Assembly (NCBI RefSeq): GCF_004379255.2
Contig: NC_056039.1
Span: 24,131,883-24,195,882 of the forward strand
Origin: Salvia splendens
Lineage: Eukaryota; Streptophyta; Magnoliopsida; Lamiales; Lamiaceae
DNA: 64,000 bases
Reading direction: 5' to 3'
Positions 1 through 10,565 of the stretch are shown piece after piece. Below the pieces are notes generated by a model that saw only the letters and a program-made list of their open reading frames with translations, did not search any database and was not told the origin of the DNA. Each line of letters begins with the position of its first letter. Positions within the stretch are counted from its first letter, which is position 1. Position numbers and translations under genes: made by a program.

Positions 1-2669
1 GATTATCTGCTTTATCTGCTTGTGTGATAATTATGCAAAAACCATATAAAATATCTAAGCGATAATTACAACAAGTGCGTTGTATATGGTCTCCATCAAT
101 TGGTCTGCAATTTATGAAGCTTTTATTCTAATATTATCGCCACCTGCACTGTGAGGACAATAATCCTAAGAAATAGCGAGTTCATAAGGCAGACTTCTCA
201 AATATAGATAGTATGAACTAGAATGTGGTTTCCAATATTATCGCTACCTGCACTGTGGGGACAATAATCCTAACAAACTGCGAGATTCAGAAGTTCACAC
301 AAAATTTATGAGATAGATTGACCTTGTTAGCAGCACATGAGCATTGTTAAGAGAGTGTGTTGTAGAAATGAGACTCTGTAATGCTAAATTCGATGGTCGT
401 GCTTAGACAACATTTGGCGGCCATGCCGTGCTGCGGTCTCTGGACTATTCGTCGGTGTTGTGACCAGTAAAATTGTAAGATTTTAATGCGTATTGACTTC
501 CTCTGGAGGGTACAAAATTTTAATTTTACAGTTGTAAAATACGTAATTGTTTTGTGGTTATTTGCGATTATGTATTGAGCATAAGTATGTGATAATAAGT
601 TTATTTGCCAAATCTTCATTATGTCATTCATATTTTGTCTGCAATCTTAATGGAATAAACTCGAATGCCAAAATTATGTAGACTGGAAATGCAAATGGAT
701 GAGATTCTCATCGCTAAAACCGGGAGTTTATACTCAATAATTCATGTCCTCCATTTCCTCGACATAATTCCATGAAGATTGTTCGAGAATGATTTTTGCA
801 TGAACTTGACAAGTTGTTTAAGGAATAAGGTCAAGCTATTTTCTTTTAAGTAGCACGGCAAATCTTGGTTAGTGACGATGAAAGATGGATATTAATAGAA
901 TCTGTCAAGATGATTCGATTGGAATACCCTAAAGGGACAGAATATTTTGAGGAATCTTTTGATCACTCAAATAGTTTCTGACTCAAGTCATCGCCTGGAG
1001 TAATAAGAAATGACTAAAAGAAGGTTTAACCGAAAAGTAGAAAACCTTCAGAATATTAGTCGTTATATTACTATTAGAGGAAAGTAACATGATTGATGAC
1101 AAATTCATCAAGGCTGCATTTTTCCTAAGTCCTAGTTCATATGAACAAAAGACTAGATGTGGAAATGGAAGAGTCTGATTAGTCATCAAAGTTTGTTTAA
1201 AGCGAGTGAAGATGCTTTGTAAGTTGGATTGACCTCTTTTAAAGAAGGACAATGACTTACATGACAATGCAACTTCTAAGTAAGAGATCTTAATCCAGTT
1301 AGGCTTTTGTTGCAGTGGGAGCTTATAATGCTCAATTATTGTTTTATGGTTGATGATTAAGGCATCATAGTATTGAAACAATATAAGTGCAACAAGATTG
1401 AGTATGAAATAACACATCAACTTCTTAAACAATGAATGATAAAGTATTTATGGCTCTTAGTCTTAAGGCCAAGAAAATACTTAGCTATTGTTCAAACTGA
1501 TCTAGACTATCAAGATTTTAACAATTTGTTTGTTAAATAGCTTGAAAGTCGAGAATGTCTATTTGATGCACTATGAGTTAGAATCATTTGATTCAGAATA
1601 ATTATAGAAGTGCAACGTAGAAAGATTAGCAAGTCTCAATGGTTTACACCAATAAGAAGACGAGCAAAGCTTTATGATCAGTAGTGGGAGTCTAATCTCC
1701 ATTAACGAATCCAAGCATTCTTTCAAAGAATGGGATAGTTATGTAAGAAGGAATCGAAGTCTTTCTAAGACAAGTTTGATCAAGTGATGAGTTGTACTCA
1801 TGAAAATCTTATCATTGATGGGATAAACGTTAGATATAACGAGATACACCTTAAAGAAACTACCATCATCAGTACCTTCTACAAAACACGAGTTTTGGAC
1901 TAGAGTGACTCTAGTCTAGCACATCTCAAGGTATAATGTTGTTCCAACGCATGTTGGAAAGGTATCCTAGTAATTGGAGTTGAGTACTGAGGTATGTTTT
2001 AAGGTTGTCCCAAATGATGTAAGATTATAAGTTCTGTAATCTTCAAAGATATAATTCTTGTAAGAAGATCAAGAATGGAACTGAAAGCCTAACAGCGTGA
2101 TAACTCTCAGGACATAGAGAGATATCGGATTTTCCATATTACCAAAGAGTCATACCATTAGAAACTTTTGCACTAATAAAATCAACTTCAACACCTAAGA
2201 TTGTTAGAACCATGTCGTAGTGGGAGCGTTCCCAGGAACATGACAAGTTCATGGGTCTAAGAGTGTCGAAAGACTCGGTCTTAGATTAACTTGAACATAA
2301 TCCATTTAACTACAATGTATAATTGGTTCATTTGGATATTCATCCTTGGAAAGGTGATAGATTCCAAACTAAAATCTTAGATAGACAACATGTTTTACAA
2401 GACTTGCAATACTACCTACAGGTTGTGTCAGTCAGTGGGAGCTAGTGCATTTGCAAGTGTAAATGTGGATCTCAAATGGCTAGACAATGACAATGGGCTA
2501 TGCCCTAAGAGAAATATCATATTCTCATTGTTTTTGTGCCAAGATTTGTTCGATCCTATTGTCTATCAGCACTCACATAATTAGAATGTATGTATCATGA
2601 TTGTCAAGACAGCTTTCTATTAATAGAAGTCTTGAAGAAATCATCTACATGGAACATCCTAATAGATAT
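1..2669 (+). pseudogene. Decayed Ty1/copia internal region, left part of host element
   Basis: No open frame of useful length survives. The stretch matches, base for base in many places, the reverse complement of 16,035-20,056 inside the nested copia, so both belong to one lineage. Near 2,615-2,664 the broken translation still resembles the copia RT segment before the YGLKQ region (LEEIIYMEHPN-like). The reading resumes at 25,072 after E1. Two diverged copies of a roughly 45-bp segment lie near 130-175 and 232-277. The 5' LTR and leader lie outside the window. All coding function is lost. Confidence 0.8.
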
Positions 2670-4175
2670 TGATAAGGCTAATTTCATGCATGGGTCTATG
2701 GATTTAATTCGTGATTTTACTAGGACTAACGCACGTTTTAAGCCAGGTGTGTGAAGGAATTCGCCAGGTCCAGGAAAGAAGACCAAAAAATCACAAGGTC
2801 GAGGAACTGGCGATTTAGTGAACGATTATGAAGAGAATTGCTCGACGGAGGAAGCTCCAGAGTTGAAGGGTAGAATAGGGATTTCTACGAAGACTCAAGG
2901 GCTATGTCCGCATCTATAAAAGGCAGAAGCATGCAAGCTGGAGGGATCTTCCCGGGGGAGACCTCACCACAGCCTGTTGCTTAGTTCACTTTCCCACACA
3001 CACACTTGATACTAGTTTTGAGGAGATCTCAGTTCGCACGTTCGGGTTTCATCTTAGCTTCCGATATGGTGTAACACCGCTCTTGTTAGGAGCGAAGAAA
3101 CAATTTATTTTCCGCTTTCCGCATTTTGCTTACTCTGCCGAGCTTCGTTGTTCGAAGCTCGGTTCGCTGTTTTCACCGAATAGTTTCTGCTTTAAATGCA
3201 AGTTTGATTTTCCGTTATGGCGATTGTGTTGATTTCTGGTTTGATGGTTTCGCTTATTGAGATTTTGGAGTTTTTAAATTGTCTGAGTTGGATGCGTTTC
3301 GCAGCTGTTTACTGAGTTATTGTAGGTTAATGGTCAGATCTGGGAGATTGGAGTTGGATTGTGGAGGAATTTTGGTTGGATTTGTTGGATTTGTTGGTTG
3401 TTGGGTTCGGATGTCTTGGATCCGGAGTGGATCAAGTATTCTGACGTGAATCTGAGTAGTTTCGATCTGATTTTCATGCTTAGTTTACGTGTTTTTCTTT
3501 CATTCCGTCTAGTGTACGCAGATCTGATGTGTTTCCGAGTTGCAGCAAGATAACGACGACCAAATCTCTATATTCTGTTCGAATCTCGCTTTTTGCTCTG
3601 TTTTGTTCATCTGCAAGTTTAATTTGGTTGAGAGGATGCATTTTGCTGCGAGCTAGCGTCAGAGTTTGTTAATCTGCAGTTCTTTCCGTACTTGCCATTT
3701 TTGGAATTATGGTCCCCACTTTCAGTCATATTCTGTTTAGCTAGATTAGGTAGTTGTTTACACTGTCTAGGAAGTGGTTATGTTTCTTGTTGTCGAAGTC
3801 TGAATTTACAAGTTTAACATGTCCTAGGTCTAACATTTACATTTTCTGCCTAGGTCTAGAGTTAGTTTAAAATTCTCAACCCTTTTGTTGCGTGGCAGCA
3901 GCCATTTGTCTGTCCAAAGTCTCTGAGCACTACTTTGCGAGTCCATCTTTGTGGGATCGACCCCACTTCCCTATACTAATTCATAGTATTCGGGTTGAGG
4001 GATTTATATTTTTTTGAAGGGGAGTCGATGTGTGTCCAACGACCAAGCACTTTATGTTCTCTTAAGTTCCTAGACCTTGTGCTCTAGTGGATTTAAGGAG
4101 CGTGGTGTCTTGACCAAGCGCTTGCAGTGATCTATTTCTGTGCACACGCGATATAAAAGAAAATACCTCTCTTCA
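2670..4175 (+). repeat. E1 5' LTR
   Basis: 1,506 bp, near-identical to 23561-25066. It carries a TATA box at 2915-2923 and a conserved segment, gggatcgacccc near 3955, also found in E2 and the E3 fragment. The short 64-codon frame inside it is repeated unchanged in position in the other LTR and has no recognisable product. Confidence 0.95.
2915..2923 (+). promoter_or_regulatory. LTR TATA box (E1 5' LTR)
   Basis: TATAAAAGG preceded by C. It is conserved at 23806-23814 in the 3' LTR and at 57124-57132 in E2 within otherwise diverged sequence, so it is the likely core promoter; the transcript would start about 30 bp downstream. Confidence 0.7.
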
Positions 4176-4177
4176 AA

Positions 4178-4195
4178 TGGCGCCGTTGCCGGGGA
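4178..4195 (+). other. Primer binding site, tRNA-Asp type
   Basis: TGGCGCCGTTGCCGGGGA begins 2 bp after the 5' LTR. It is the complement of a plant tRNA-Asp 3' end, the primer described for Athila and Calypso elements. The same site follows the E2 LTR at 58451. Confidence 0.9.
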
Positions 4196-4280
4196 TGGAT
4201 GGCGTACTTTGTGTTAGTGCCTAGAGTTTTTGGTGTGAATAATTTTAATTTACTTTTTCTTTCCGTTTTCTTTGTAGTAC

Positions 4281-5762
4281 ATGAGCAGGAGCTTCCACCG
4301 GAGTAACTCGTCTGGTTGGAAATACGGTCAGTTCGTTTGGAAGATCAAGGATACAGCCTCCACTGTGACTACCAGATCAGGGTTCACGACGGGAGATCCG
4401 TTCCCGACTGAGTTTTTGAGTGACGAATCCTGGGAATCTTCAGGACGAACAGATCCGGAGTCCCCACCAGAATCGGAAACAGAGTCAGAAACAGGGGAGG
4501 AAGAGGAAGTTGAGATGGCACACGTAGCGGACCCAGATCCAGAAATAGGGTCACTAACGGCTCATCTCGATGTAGAACCAGCACACGCAATAGTGATGAA
4601 CCCACGTCAGAGATCTATTGAGATCAAAACGAATGTGTTAGGTGTCTTGCCAACATTTTCTGGGCGAAGGAGTGAATGCCCGTACGAGTTTTTGAACGAG
4701 TTTAGCAAGTTATGTGGCATTCAAAAGAGGCCTAATGATGCGACAGAGGAGGACTATCTTTTGCGCGCGATTCCTTTCACTCTAAAGGGGGAGGCAAATA
4801 CATGGTTGTTGCGATTACCCCCGGATTCTATCCGCACCTGGAGGGACTTTAAATTGGAGTTCCTAGATTACTTCTTTCCATCCAACAAGACGAACGCTCT
4901 GAAGAAGGAGATAGTGGAATGCAAGCAGGATTACGATGAGTCATTGAGCCAATACTGGTCAAGGTTCAAGGGATTGCTGGACGCATGCCCGAATCATCGG
5001 ATGATAGAGGCAGAGACCTACTCTCTGTTTTATGAAGGGGCAACTCCCGAGTCTAAGGATTTGATGAACTCCTCGAGCGGGGGGAATTTTACAAGAAAGA
5101 GAGGAAGTGAGGCAAGAGAGATTTTGGGAAGATTAATCGACGCCAAGAAGGCGTATGACAGTACGAGGAATGCTGTGAGAAGAGGCTCTGTGAATGCATT
5201 GAGGGAGCAGGAGGATGACAAAGTTGAAGCAAGGATTGATAGGCTGGAGAAAGCCTTGCTGAATGCTATCGAAAAAACTAATACAGCCGCACCAAGGGAA
5301 ACGGCTAAGTTGTTAGGTCCAGTAGATAATCAACTCCAGCAATATTACGGACCTCAGGAAGGTGATTACCATGCCCAGGCGAACGCGATGGGAAGTTGGA
5401 ATCCTGATGGAAGTTGGAACCAAGGAAGACAAAGAGATGCACCCTGGAGGAATCACCCGAACTTTAGATGGTCTGAAAACGAGCAAAGCCAGCCAGCACC
5501 CCAACTGAGTATACAGTCCGCACCGCAGCCCGAGAGGCAGGGTAACTGGAGAAATCATGAGGGGCAAGGAAATTGGAACAACCGTAATCAAGGAGATCAC
5601 TCGACCTGGGGAAACAAGAATCAAAATTATCAAGGGAATTCTTATGTACCACCACATCAAAGGAATTTCCAAGCACCTTACCCAGGTCAAGGAAGTAATT
5701 TCAACAACAATCCAGGAGGTCAAGGGCACATTCGCCCAGGCCAAGGAAGTGGAACAAACTAA
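4281..5762 (+). CDS. gag: Gag polyprotein of Athila-type element E1
   Basis: 493 codons, ATG about 85 bp after the primer site; the E2 homologue starts at the equivalent ATG. The N-terminus is acidic. Residues about 125-300 match the plant retrotransposon gag domain (YEFLNEFSKLCGI, WRDFKLEFLDYFFP, SQYWSRFKGLL), which forms the particle shell. The C-terminal 130 residues are rich in Asn, Gln, Gly and Trp, with imperfect GNW/NQG repeats. I see no CCHC knuckle, so RNA binding may rely on this low-complexity tail. It ends at TAA 5760-5762, and pol continues in the same frame without another stop, so this stop alone separates gag from pol. Confidence 0.93.
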   Translation: MSRSFHRSNSSGWKYGQFVWKIKDTASTVTTRSGFTTGDPFPTEFLSDESWESSGRTDPESPPESETESETGEEEEVEMAHVADPDPEIGSLTAHLDVEPAHAIVMNPRQRSIEIKTNVLGVLPTFSGRRSECPYEFLNEFSKLCGIQKRPNDATEEDYLLRAIPFTLKGEANTWLLRLPPDSIRTWRDFKLEFLDYFFPSNKTNALKKEIVECKQDYDESLSQYWSRFKGLLDACPNHRMIEAETYSLFYEGATPESKDLMNSSSGGNFTRKRGSEAREILGRLIDAKKAYDSTRNAVRRGSVNALREQEDDKVEARIDRLEKALLNAIEKTNTAAPRETAKLLGPVDNQLQQYYGPQEGDYHAQANAMGSWNPDGSWNQGRQRDAPWRNHPNFRWSENEQSQPAPQLSIQSAPQPERQGNWRNHEGQGNWNNRNQGDHSTWGNKNQNYQGNSYVPPHQRNFQAPYPGQGSNFNNNPGGQGHIRPGQGSGTN

Positions 5763-5816
5763 AATATAGGGCCAGGCCCTAGTCAGCCAAGCTCTAGACC
5801 AAGGAACCTTGATGAG

Positions 5817-8800
5817 ATGGTTCACGACCTTGTTAGTTCCCAGCAGCACATTCAGAACAATTTACAGTCGAACAATGATGTGGTCCACAAGCTTCAGGAT
5901 GCGCAGCAAGAACAGAAGGCGGCAATGGATATGTTGGCCAAACAGTTGTCTCAAATAGCTACTTCCTTGAGTGATATGCGGGGAAACGAGGGCAAGATTC
6001 CTGCATCGGTAAGATCACCTGACAAAGCCAATATTAGCCAGATCACGCTGAGATCTGGGAAGGAGTACGAAGGGCCGGTCATGAGGTACAGAGAGGTCAC
6101 GACCACCATTAAGGATAAGGAAACAGAGGAAAAAACCACTGAATCAAGAAACTCGGTTGAAAGCAACCCTGCAATTAGAGATGAACTTCAGGCAGGAGAT
6201 TTAGAGAAACGGCTGCCCAGGACAATCGAACCATTTTTCCTAGATCCAGAACCGGAATTGGTAGAGAAAAAAGGAGTCGATGAATCTTCAGCAGGTGAAT
6301 GTTCCGGAACCGGGAAACGACCAAAACCTTTCCCAAACCGAGGAGAGGCAAAGAAAAAGAAGGATGAGCCAGTGGATCTTATGGATATTTTCGGGAAACT
6401 GGAGATAAATCTACCCTTCTTACAGGCTTTGAAAATGCCAGTTTTCAGCAAGTTCATCAAAGAGTTTATAGCTGGGAAGGCTAGACCAAGTGGAAAAATC
6501 TTGATAGGCGAGAATGTGTCCGCGGTAATTCAGAAGCGGAGGATGCCTTCGAAATGCAATGACCCAGGTATGTTCACCTTGCCTATTTCCATCGGCGATG
6601 TAAAAATTGAGCATGCTATGTGTGACTTGGGAGCATCCATAAATGTGTTACCCCTGTCCATATACAAGAGGTTAGTGGGAGTAGGTATGGTGGATACGAA
6701 GGTTGTGATCCAATTGGCGGACAGGTCATGCATCTGCCCTGAAGGAGTGCTCGAGAACGTAATAGTCAAGGTACACGACTTCCTGTACCCGGCTGACTTC
6801 CATGTGATTAAGATGAGCGATAATGAGTCTGTAGAGTCTGGCGGAGTATTATTGGGGAGACCTTTCCTGCGAACTGCTAAGACTATCATTGATGTCTTTG
6901 ATGGTACTATCTGTCTCGATTACAATGGGGATAAATATACATTCAGCATAGATGAGGCAATGAAGAAGCCACTTGATGTTGAAAATATGCATTCTGTAGA
7001 TATCATTAACCCCTTGGTCCAGGAATACCTCGAGACTGAATTAATGCAGGGACAGATTGAGAACTCAGAGATGAGTCATGCTGTTGATAGGGAGGTGGCC
7101 AGTTGGTGCCAAGCAATGAATACGAGCAAGTTGTCAGATGAAGAGCTAGCAGAAGCAATTCTGGAATTTTGCACCAAGCCCGAGCTATCCAGATCGAGGG
7201 AGACACTTTATGGGGCAAGCAAGGAAGATCTTCCTGGATCGACTAAGGGGATGACGACTGGAGCAGCAGAAAAGAACCCCCTGCCCCAGGAAAAAGATGT
7301 TCCCAAGAAGGAGTTGAAAACACTTCCGCCAGGCCTAAAGTATGCTTACCTTGAGGCGAATGAGACTTTTCCGGTGATTATCAACAGCAACTTGATCAAG
7401 GAACAGGAAGAGGAGCTGCTGAAAGTCATCCGAAGGAACAAGAACGCTATTGGTTGGACACTTTCTGACTTGGTAGGGATTAGCCCTGATCTGTGCATGC
7501 ATCACATTCGATTAAATGAAGGAGCGAAACCCTGCAGAGACCCTCAACGCAAATTGAATCCCAATACGAGGGAAGAGGAATTGAAGGAGGTATTGAAGTT
7601 GTTATCCCTAGGAATCATTTATTCCATACCAGACAGTGAATGGGTTAGCCCAGTACACATGGTACCCAAAAAGTCGGGAATCCAGGTTGTCAAGAACGAC
7701 AAGAATGAGTTGGTACCGACCAGGCTAGTCACCGGTTGGAGGATGTGCATTGACTACAGAAAATTGAATGAGGTAACCAAGAAAGACCATTTTCCCCTTC
7801 CGTTCATTGACCAGATGCTGGAGAGATTAGCAGGCAAGCAATATTTCTGTTTCTTGGACGGATATAGTGGGTATTTCCAAATTTACGTGGACCCCGAGGA
7901 CCAGGAGAAGACAACTTTCACGTGTCCGTTCGGAACGTATGCATATCGGAGAATGCCGTTTGGCCTTTGCAATGCACCAGGCACTTTTCAACGATGTATG
8001 ATGAGTATTTTCTCAGACCTGCTGGAAGATTGCATCGAGATCTTTATGGACGACTTCACTGTATATGGGGATTCATTTGATTCATGTCTGGCGAGCTTGG
8101 ATGTAGTGCTGAGAAGATGTCAAGAGAAGCACTTGGTTTTGAATTTCGAGAAATGCCACTTCATGGTCCCTGAAGGAATTGTCCTGGGGCATGTAGTATC
8201 GGAAAGGGGCATACAGGTGGACCAAGCAAAAGTGGACGTGATATCAAAACTGCCCCACCCGACAAATCAAAAGGAAGTGAGGGGATTCCTAGGTCACGCA
8301 GGATTCTACAGGAGATTTATAAAGGATTTTGCCAAAATTGCTCAGCCACTCACTCATCTGTTGCATAACGATGTTGAGTTTGTTTTTAATGAGGGGTGCA
8401 TTAAGGCTTTTCAGCTGCTGAAGGACAGACTAGTATCTGCCCCCATCATCAGAGCACCTGATTGGGGTTTGCCGTTTGAAATCATGTGCGATGCGAGTGA
8501 CTATGCAGTAGGGGCGGTGCTAGGTCAAAGAGTTGATGGAAAAAGTTACGTGATTTTCTATGCGTCAAAAACGCTAAATCAAGCCCAGAAAAATTACGAC
8601 ACCACGGAGAAGGAAATGTTGGCAGTCGTGTACTCTTTTGAAAAATTTCGACCATATCTGCTCGGGTCGAGGGTGATAGTCTTCACAGATCACGCTGCGA
8701 TAAAGTACTTACTGGCAAAGAAGGAGTCTAAGCCAAGGTTGATCCGATGGGTGTTACTGTTACAGGAGTTTAACTGGGAAGTCAGAGACAAGAAGGGGAC

Positions 8801-9953
8801 GGAGAACAAGGTGGCTGATCACCTGAGTCGCATTTACCAAGGTGAGACGGATGAAGCAATACCTGATGCGTTCCCGGAAGAACATCTTTATTATTTTAAC
8901 GATTCTCCTAGACCTATCTACTGGCCTACATTACATAAGGATGCATTCGAATTCTGCCAGAATTGCGAAAGGTGTCAGCAGATTGGAGGAATTTCTAGAA
9001 GGGACGAAATGCCACAAGTTCCGGTGATTGTTTGTGAGATTTTCGATGTTTGGGGTATGGACTTTATGGGTCCATTTCCATCTTCATATGGGAATACATA
9101 CATACTTGTGGCGGTGGACTACGTTTCGAAATGGATAGAGGCAAAAGCTACGACCTCCTGCGAAGCTGTGGAAGTAGCCAAATTCCTGCGGTCTAACATT
9201 TTTAACAGGTACGGGATCCCTAGGGCTGTCATCTCAGACCAAGGAACCCATTTTAAGAACCGTACAATAGAGGCTCTCATGAAGAAATACGGAGTCCACC
9301 ATAGGTTGTCTACACCTTATCATCCTCAGTCCAATGGCCAGGCAGAAATATCAAATAGGGAGATAAAGGCCATTCTCGAAAAAACGGTGAACCCGTCTAG
9401 GAAGGATTGGAGTAAGAGACTGGATGATGCATTATGGGCTTATAGGACAGCTTATAAGACACCTATTGGTATGTCACCATATAGGTTGGTATTCGGAAAA
9501 ATGTGTCACTTACCCGTGGGAATCGAACACAGAGCATACTGGGCGGTCAAAGAGATCAACATGAATCCGCAGGCTTGTGAAGAAGAGAGGAAGATGCAGC
9601 TCCAGGAACTGGAAGAGTTACGGCTTGAGTCTTATGAATCTGCCATGTGGTATAAGGAAAAAACTAAGCTTTGGCATGATAAAAATCTCCGGGTCAAGGA
9701 ACTCAGGGTAGGACAGAAAGTCCTTTTGTTTCAATCCAAGCTCAAGTTGATGCCTGGAAAGTTAAAGTCTAAATGGATTGGGCCTTACATCATCATGGGA
9801 CTTCGAGCAAACGGAGCAGTTGAAATCCAGGGAAGTGCACCAAATTCCATACATTTTCTTGTCAATGGACATAGGATAAAGGTCTTTAGGGATAGCTCAG
9901 AGTTGTGTGTAGTGGACGAAGTGCCACTACGCGCACTCTTTGATATCACCTAA
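5817..9953 (+). CDS. pol: Pol polyprotein: protease, RT, RNase H, integrase (E1)
   Basis: The first ATG after the gag stop is at 5817, but the frame is open from 5763, so readthrough rather than this ATG may be the real start. Aspartic protease CDLGAS with Asp at about residue 270; reverse transcriptase with [20 protein letters not shown] and FMDDF (Asp 745/746); RNase H with MCDAS (Asp 892) and FTDHAA; integrase catalytic triad Asp 1082 (GMDFMGPF), Asp 1141 (SDQGTHF), Glu 1177 (NGQAEI), spacing DD35E; C-terminal GPY-type module. Compared with E2, 345 bp are missing at about 8918/8919. The loss stays in frame but removes the histidine half of the HHCC zinc-binding domain, leaving only the cysteine cluster (FCQNCERC). 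RT and protease look intact; integrase is probably impaired. Confidence 0.95.
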   Translation: MVHDLVSSQQHIQNNLQSNNDVVHKLQDAQQEQKAAMDMLAKQLSQIATSLSDMRGNEGKIPASVRSPDKANISQITLRSGKEYEGPVMRYREVTTTIKDKETEEKTTESRNSVESNPAIRDELQAGDLEKRLPRTIEPFFLDPEPELVEKKGVDESSAGECSGTGKRPKPFPNRGEAKKKKDEPVDLMDIFGKLEINLPFLQALKMPVFSKFIKEFIAGKARPSGKILIGENVSAVIQKRRMPSKCNDPGMFTLPISIGDVKIEHAMCDLGASINVLPLSIYKRLVGVGMVDTKVVIQLADRSCICPEGVLENVIVKVHDFLYPADFHVIKMSDNESVESGGVLLGRPFLRTAKTIIDVFDGTICLDYNGDKYTFSIDEAMKKPLDVENMHSVDIINPLVQEYLETELMQGQIENSEMSHAVDREVASWCQAMNTSKLSDEELAEAILEFCTKPELSRSRETLYGASKEDLPGSTKGMTTGAAEKNPLPQEKDVPKKELKTLPPGLKYAYLEANETFPVIINSNLIKEQEEELLKVIRRNKNAIGWTLSDLVGISPDLCMHHIRLNEGAKPCRDPQRKLNPNTREEELKEVLKLLSLGIIYSIPDSEWVSPVHMVPKKSGIQVVKNDKNELVPTRLVTGWRMCIDYRKLNEVTKKDHFPLPFIDQMLERLAGKQYFCFLDGYSGYFQIYVDPEDQEKTTFTCPFGTYAYRRMPFGLCNAPGTFQRCMMSIFSDLLEDCIEIFMDDFTVYGDSFDSCLASLDVVLRRCQEKHLVLNFEKCHFMVPEGIVLGHVVSERGIQVDQAKVDVISKLPHPTNQKEVRGFLGHAGFYRRFIKDFAKIAQPLTHLLHNDVEFVFNEGCIKAFQLLKDRLVSAPIIRAPDWGLPFEIMCDASDYAVGAVLGQRVDGKSYVIFYASKTLNQAQKNYDTTEKEMLAVVYSFEKFRPYLLGSRVIVFTDHAAIKYLLAKKESKPRLIRWVLLLQEFNWEVRDKKGTENKVADHLSRIYQGETDEAIPDAFPEEHLYYFNDSPRPIYWPTLHKDAFEFCQNCERCQQIGGISRRDEMPQVPVIVCEIFDVWGMDFMGPFPSSYGNTYILVAVDYVSKWIEAKATTSCEAVEVAKFLRSNIFNRYGIPRAVISDQGTHFKNRTIEALMKKYGVHHRLSTPYHPQSNGQAEISNREIKAILEKTVNPSRKDWSKRLDDALWAYRTAYKTPIGMSPYRLVFGKMCHLPVGIEHRAYWAVKEINMNPQACEEERKMQLQELEELRLESYESAMWYKEKTKLWHDKNLRVKELRVGQKVLLFQSKLKLMPGKLKSKWIGPYIIMGLRANGAVEIQGSAPNSIHFLVNGHRIKVFRDSSELCVVDEVPLRALFDIT

Positions 9954-10565
9954 CCAGTCTAGGAAGGAAGTGTTTTTAAAATATCTCCTGGGTCTAGTAA
10001 TTAAAAGTTTGACCATACCCTGATCCAGGAAATTTTGAGAACACTTGACAACAATTTTGTAAATATTTAATTGCTTTCTTTAAATCAAGAAAAATCCAAA
10101 CAAATAAAAAAATTTTATTCTTCCAAAAATATTTTCGAAACACCAGACCCATCGGGAATGTTTTTGATGCTGTCATATCCTAGACCCGGGGAGTTTGGCG
10201 TTTCATATTTGTTTTTTTTTAGTTTGATGTTTTCTTTTAGTGTGTTTTGGCAGAAGGAATTTACTTGAGTAAGGAATTGTGGGGTAAAAGAGTTTTGGAG
10301 GGAGTTGGCACTGGTCCGGATTTCAAAGAGCACTTTATGGGGAGGCGTACGGTCGCTAGCGTCACCACCTGCACCCGCCTGCAAAAGGAAACTGTCCTCT
10401 CCAATGCCTACACTATGATCGGTTTTGGCTTTTTTATTTTTTTCATTACTCATTCTCTCTCCAAATATTCTCTCTCCCAAATCAAAAACCCAAAATTTCA
10501 ATCTCTCTCTAACCCTAATCTGAAAATTTCGCCCAAGTTCTTTTCAAAATTTTCTGCAGAATACC
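9954..10565 (+). promoter_or_regulatory. Leader between pol and third ORF, with two conserved 3' splice-like sites
   Basis: Non-coding stretch conserved in E2 at 63397-64000. Two polypyrimidine-AG sites are shared: cag at 10251-10253 (E2 63686-63688) and tgcag ending at 10559 (E2 63991), the second 6 bp before the ATG of the third ORF. A CT-rich leader, 10440-10530, resembles a plant 5' untranslated region. Splicing to make an env-position mRNA is known for Athila elements, and these sites are good acceptors for it. An internal promoter is the alternative. Confidence 0.55.

Noticed and set aside
983..1432. Minus-strand frame of 149 codons
   Set aside because: Lies within the decayed copia, against its coding direction; no recognisable domain.
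5313..5849. Minus-strand frame of 178 codons opposite gag, and similar antisense frames opposite pol
   Set aside because: Shadows of the sense coding; no domain, no independent start context.
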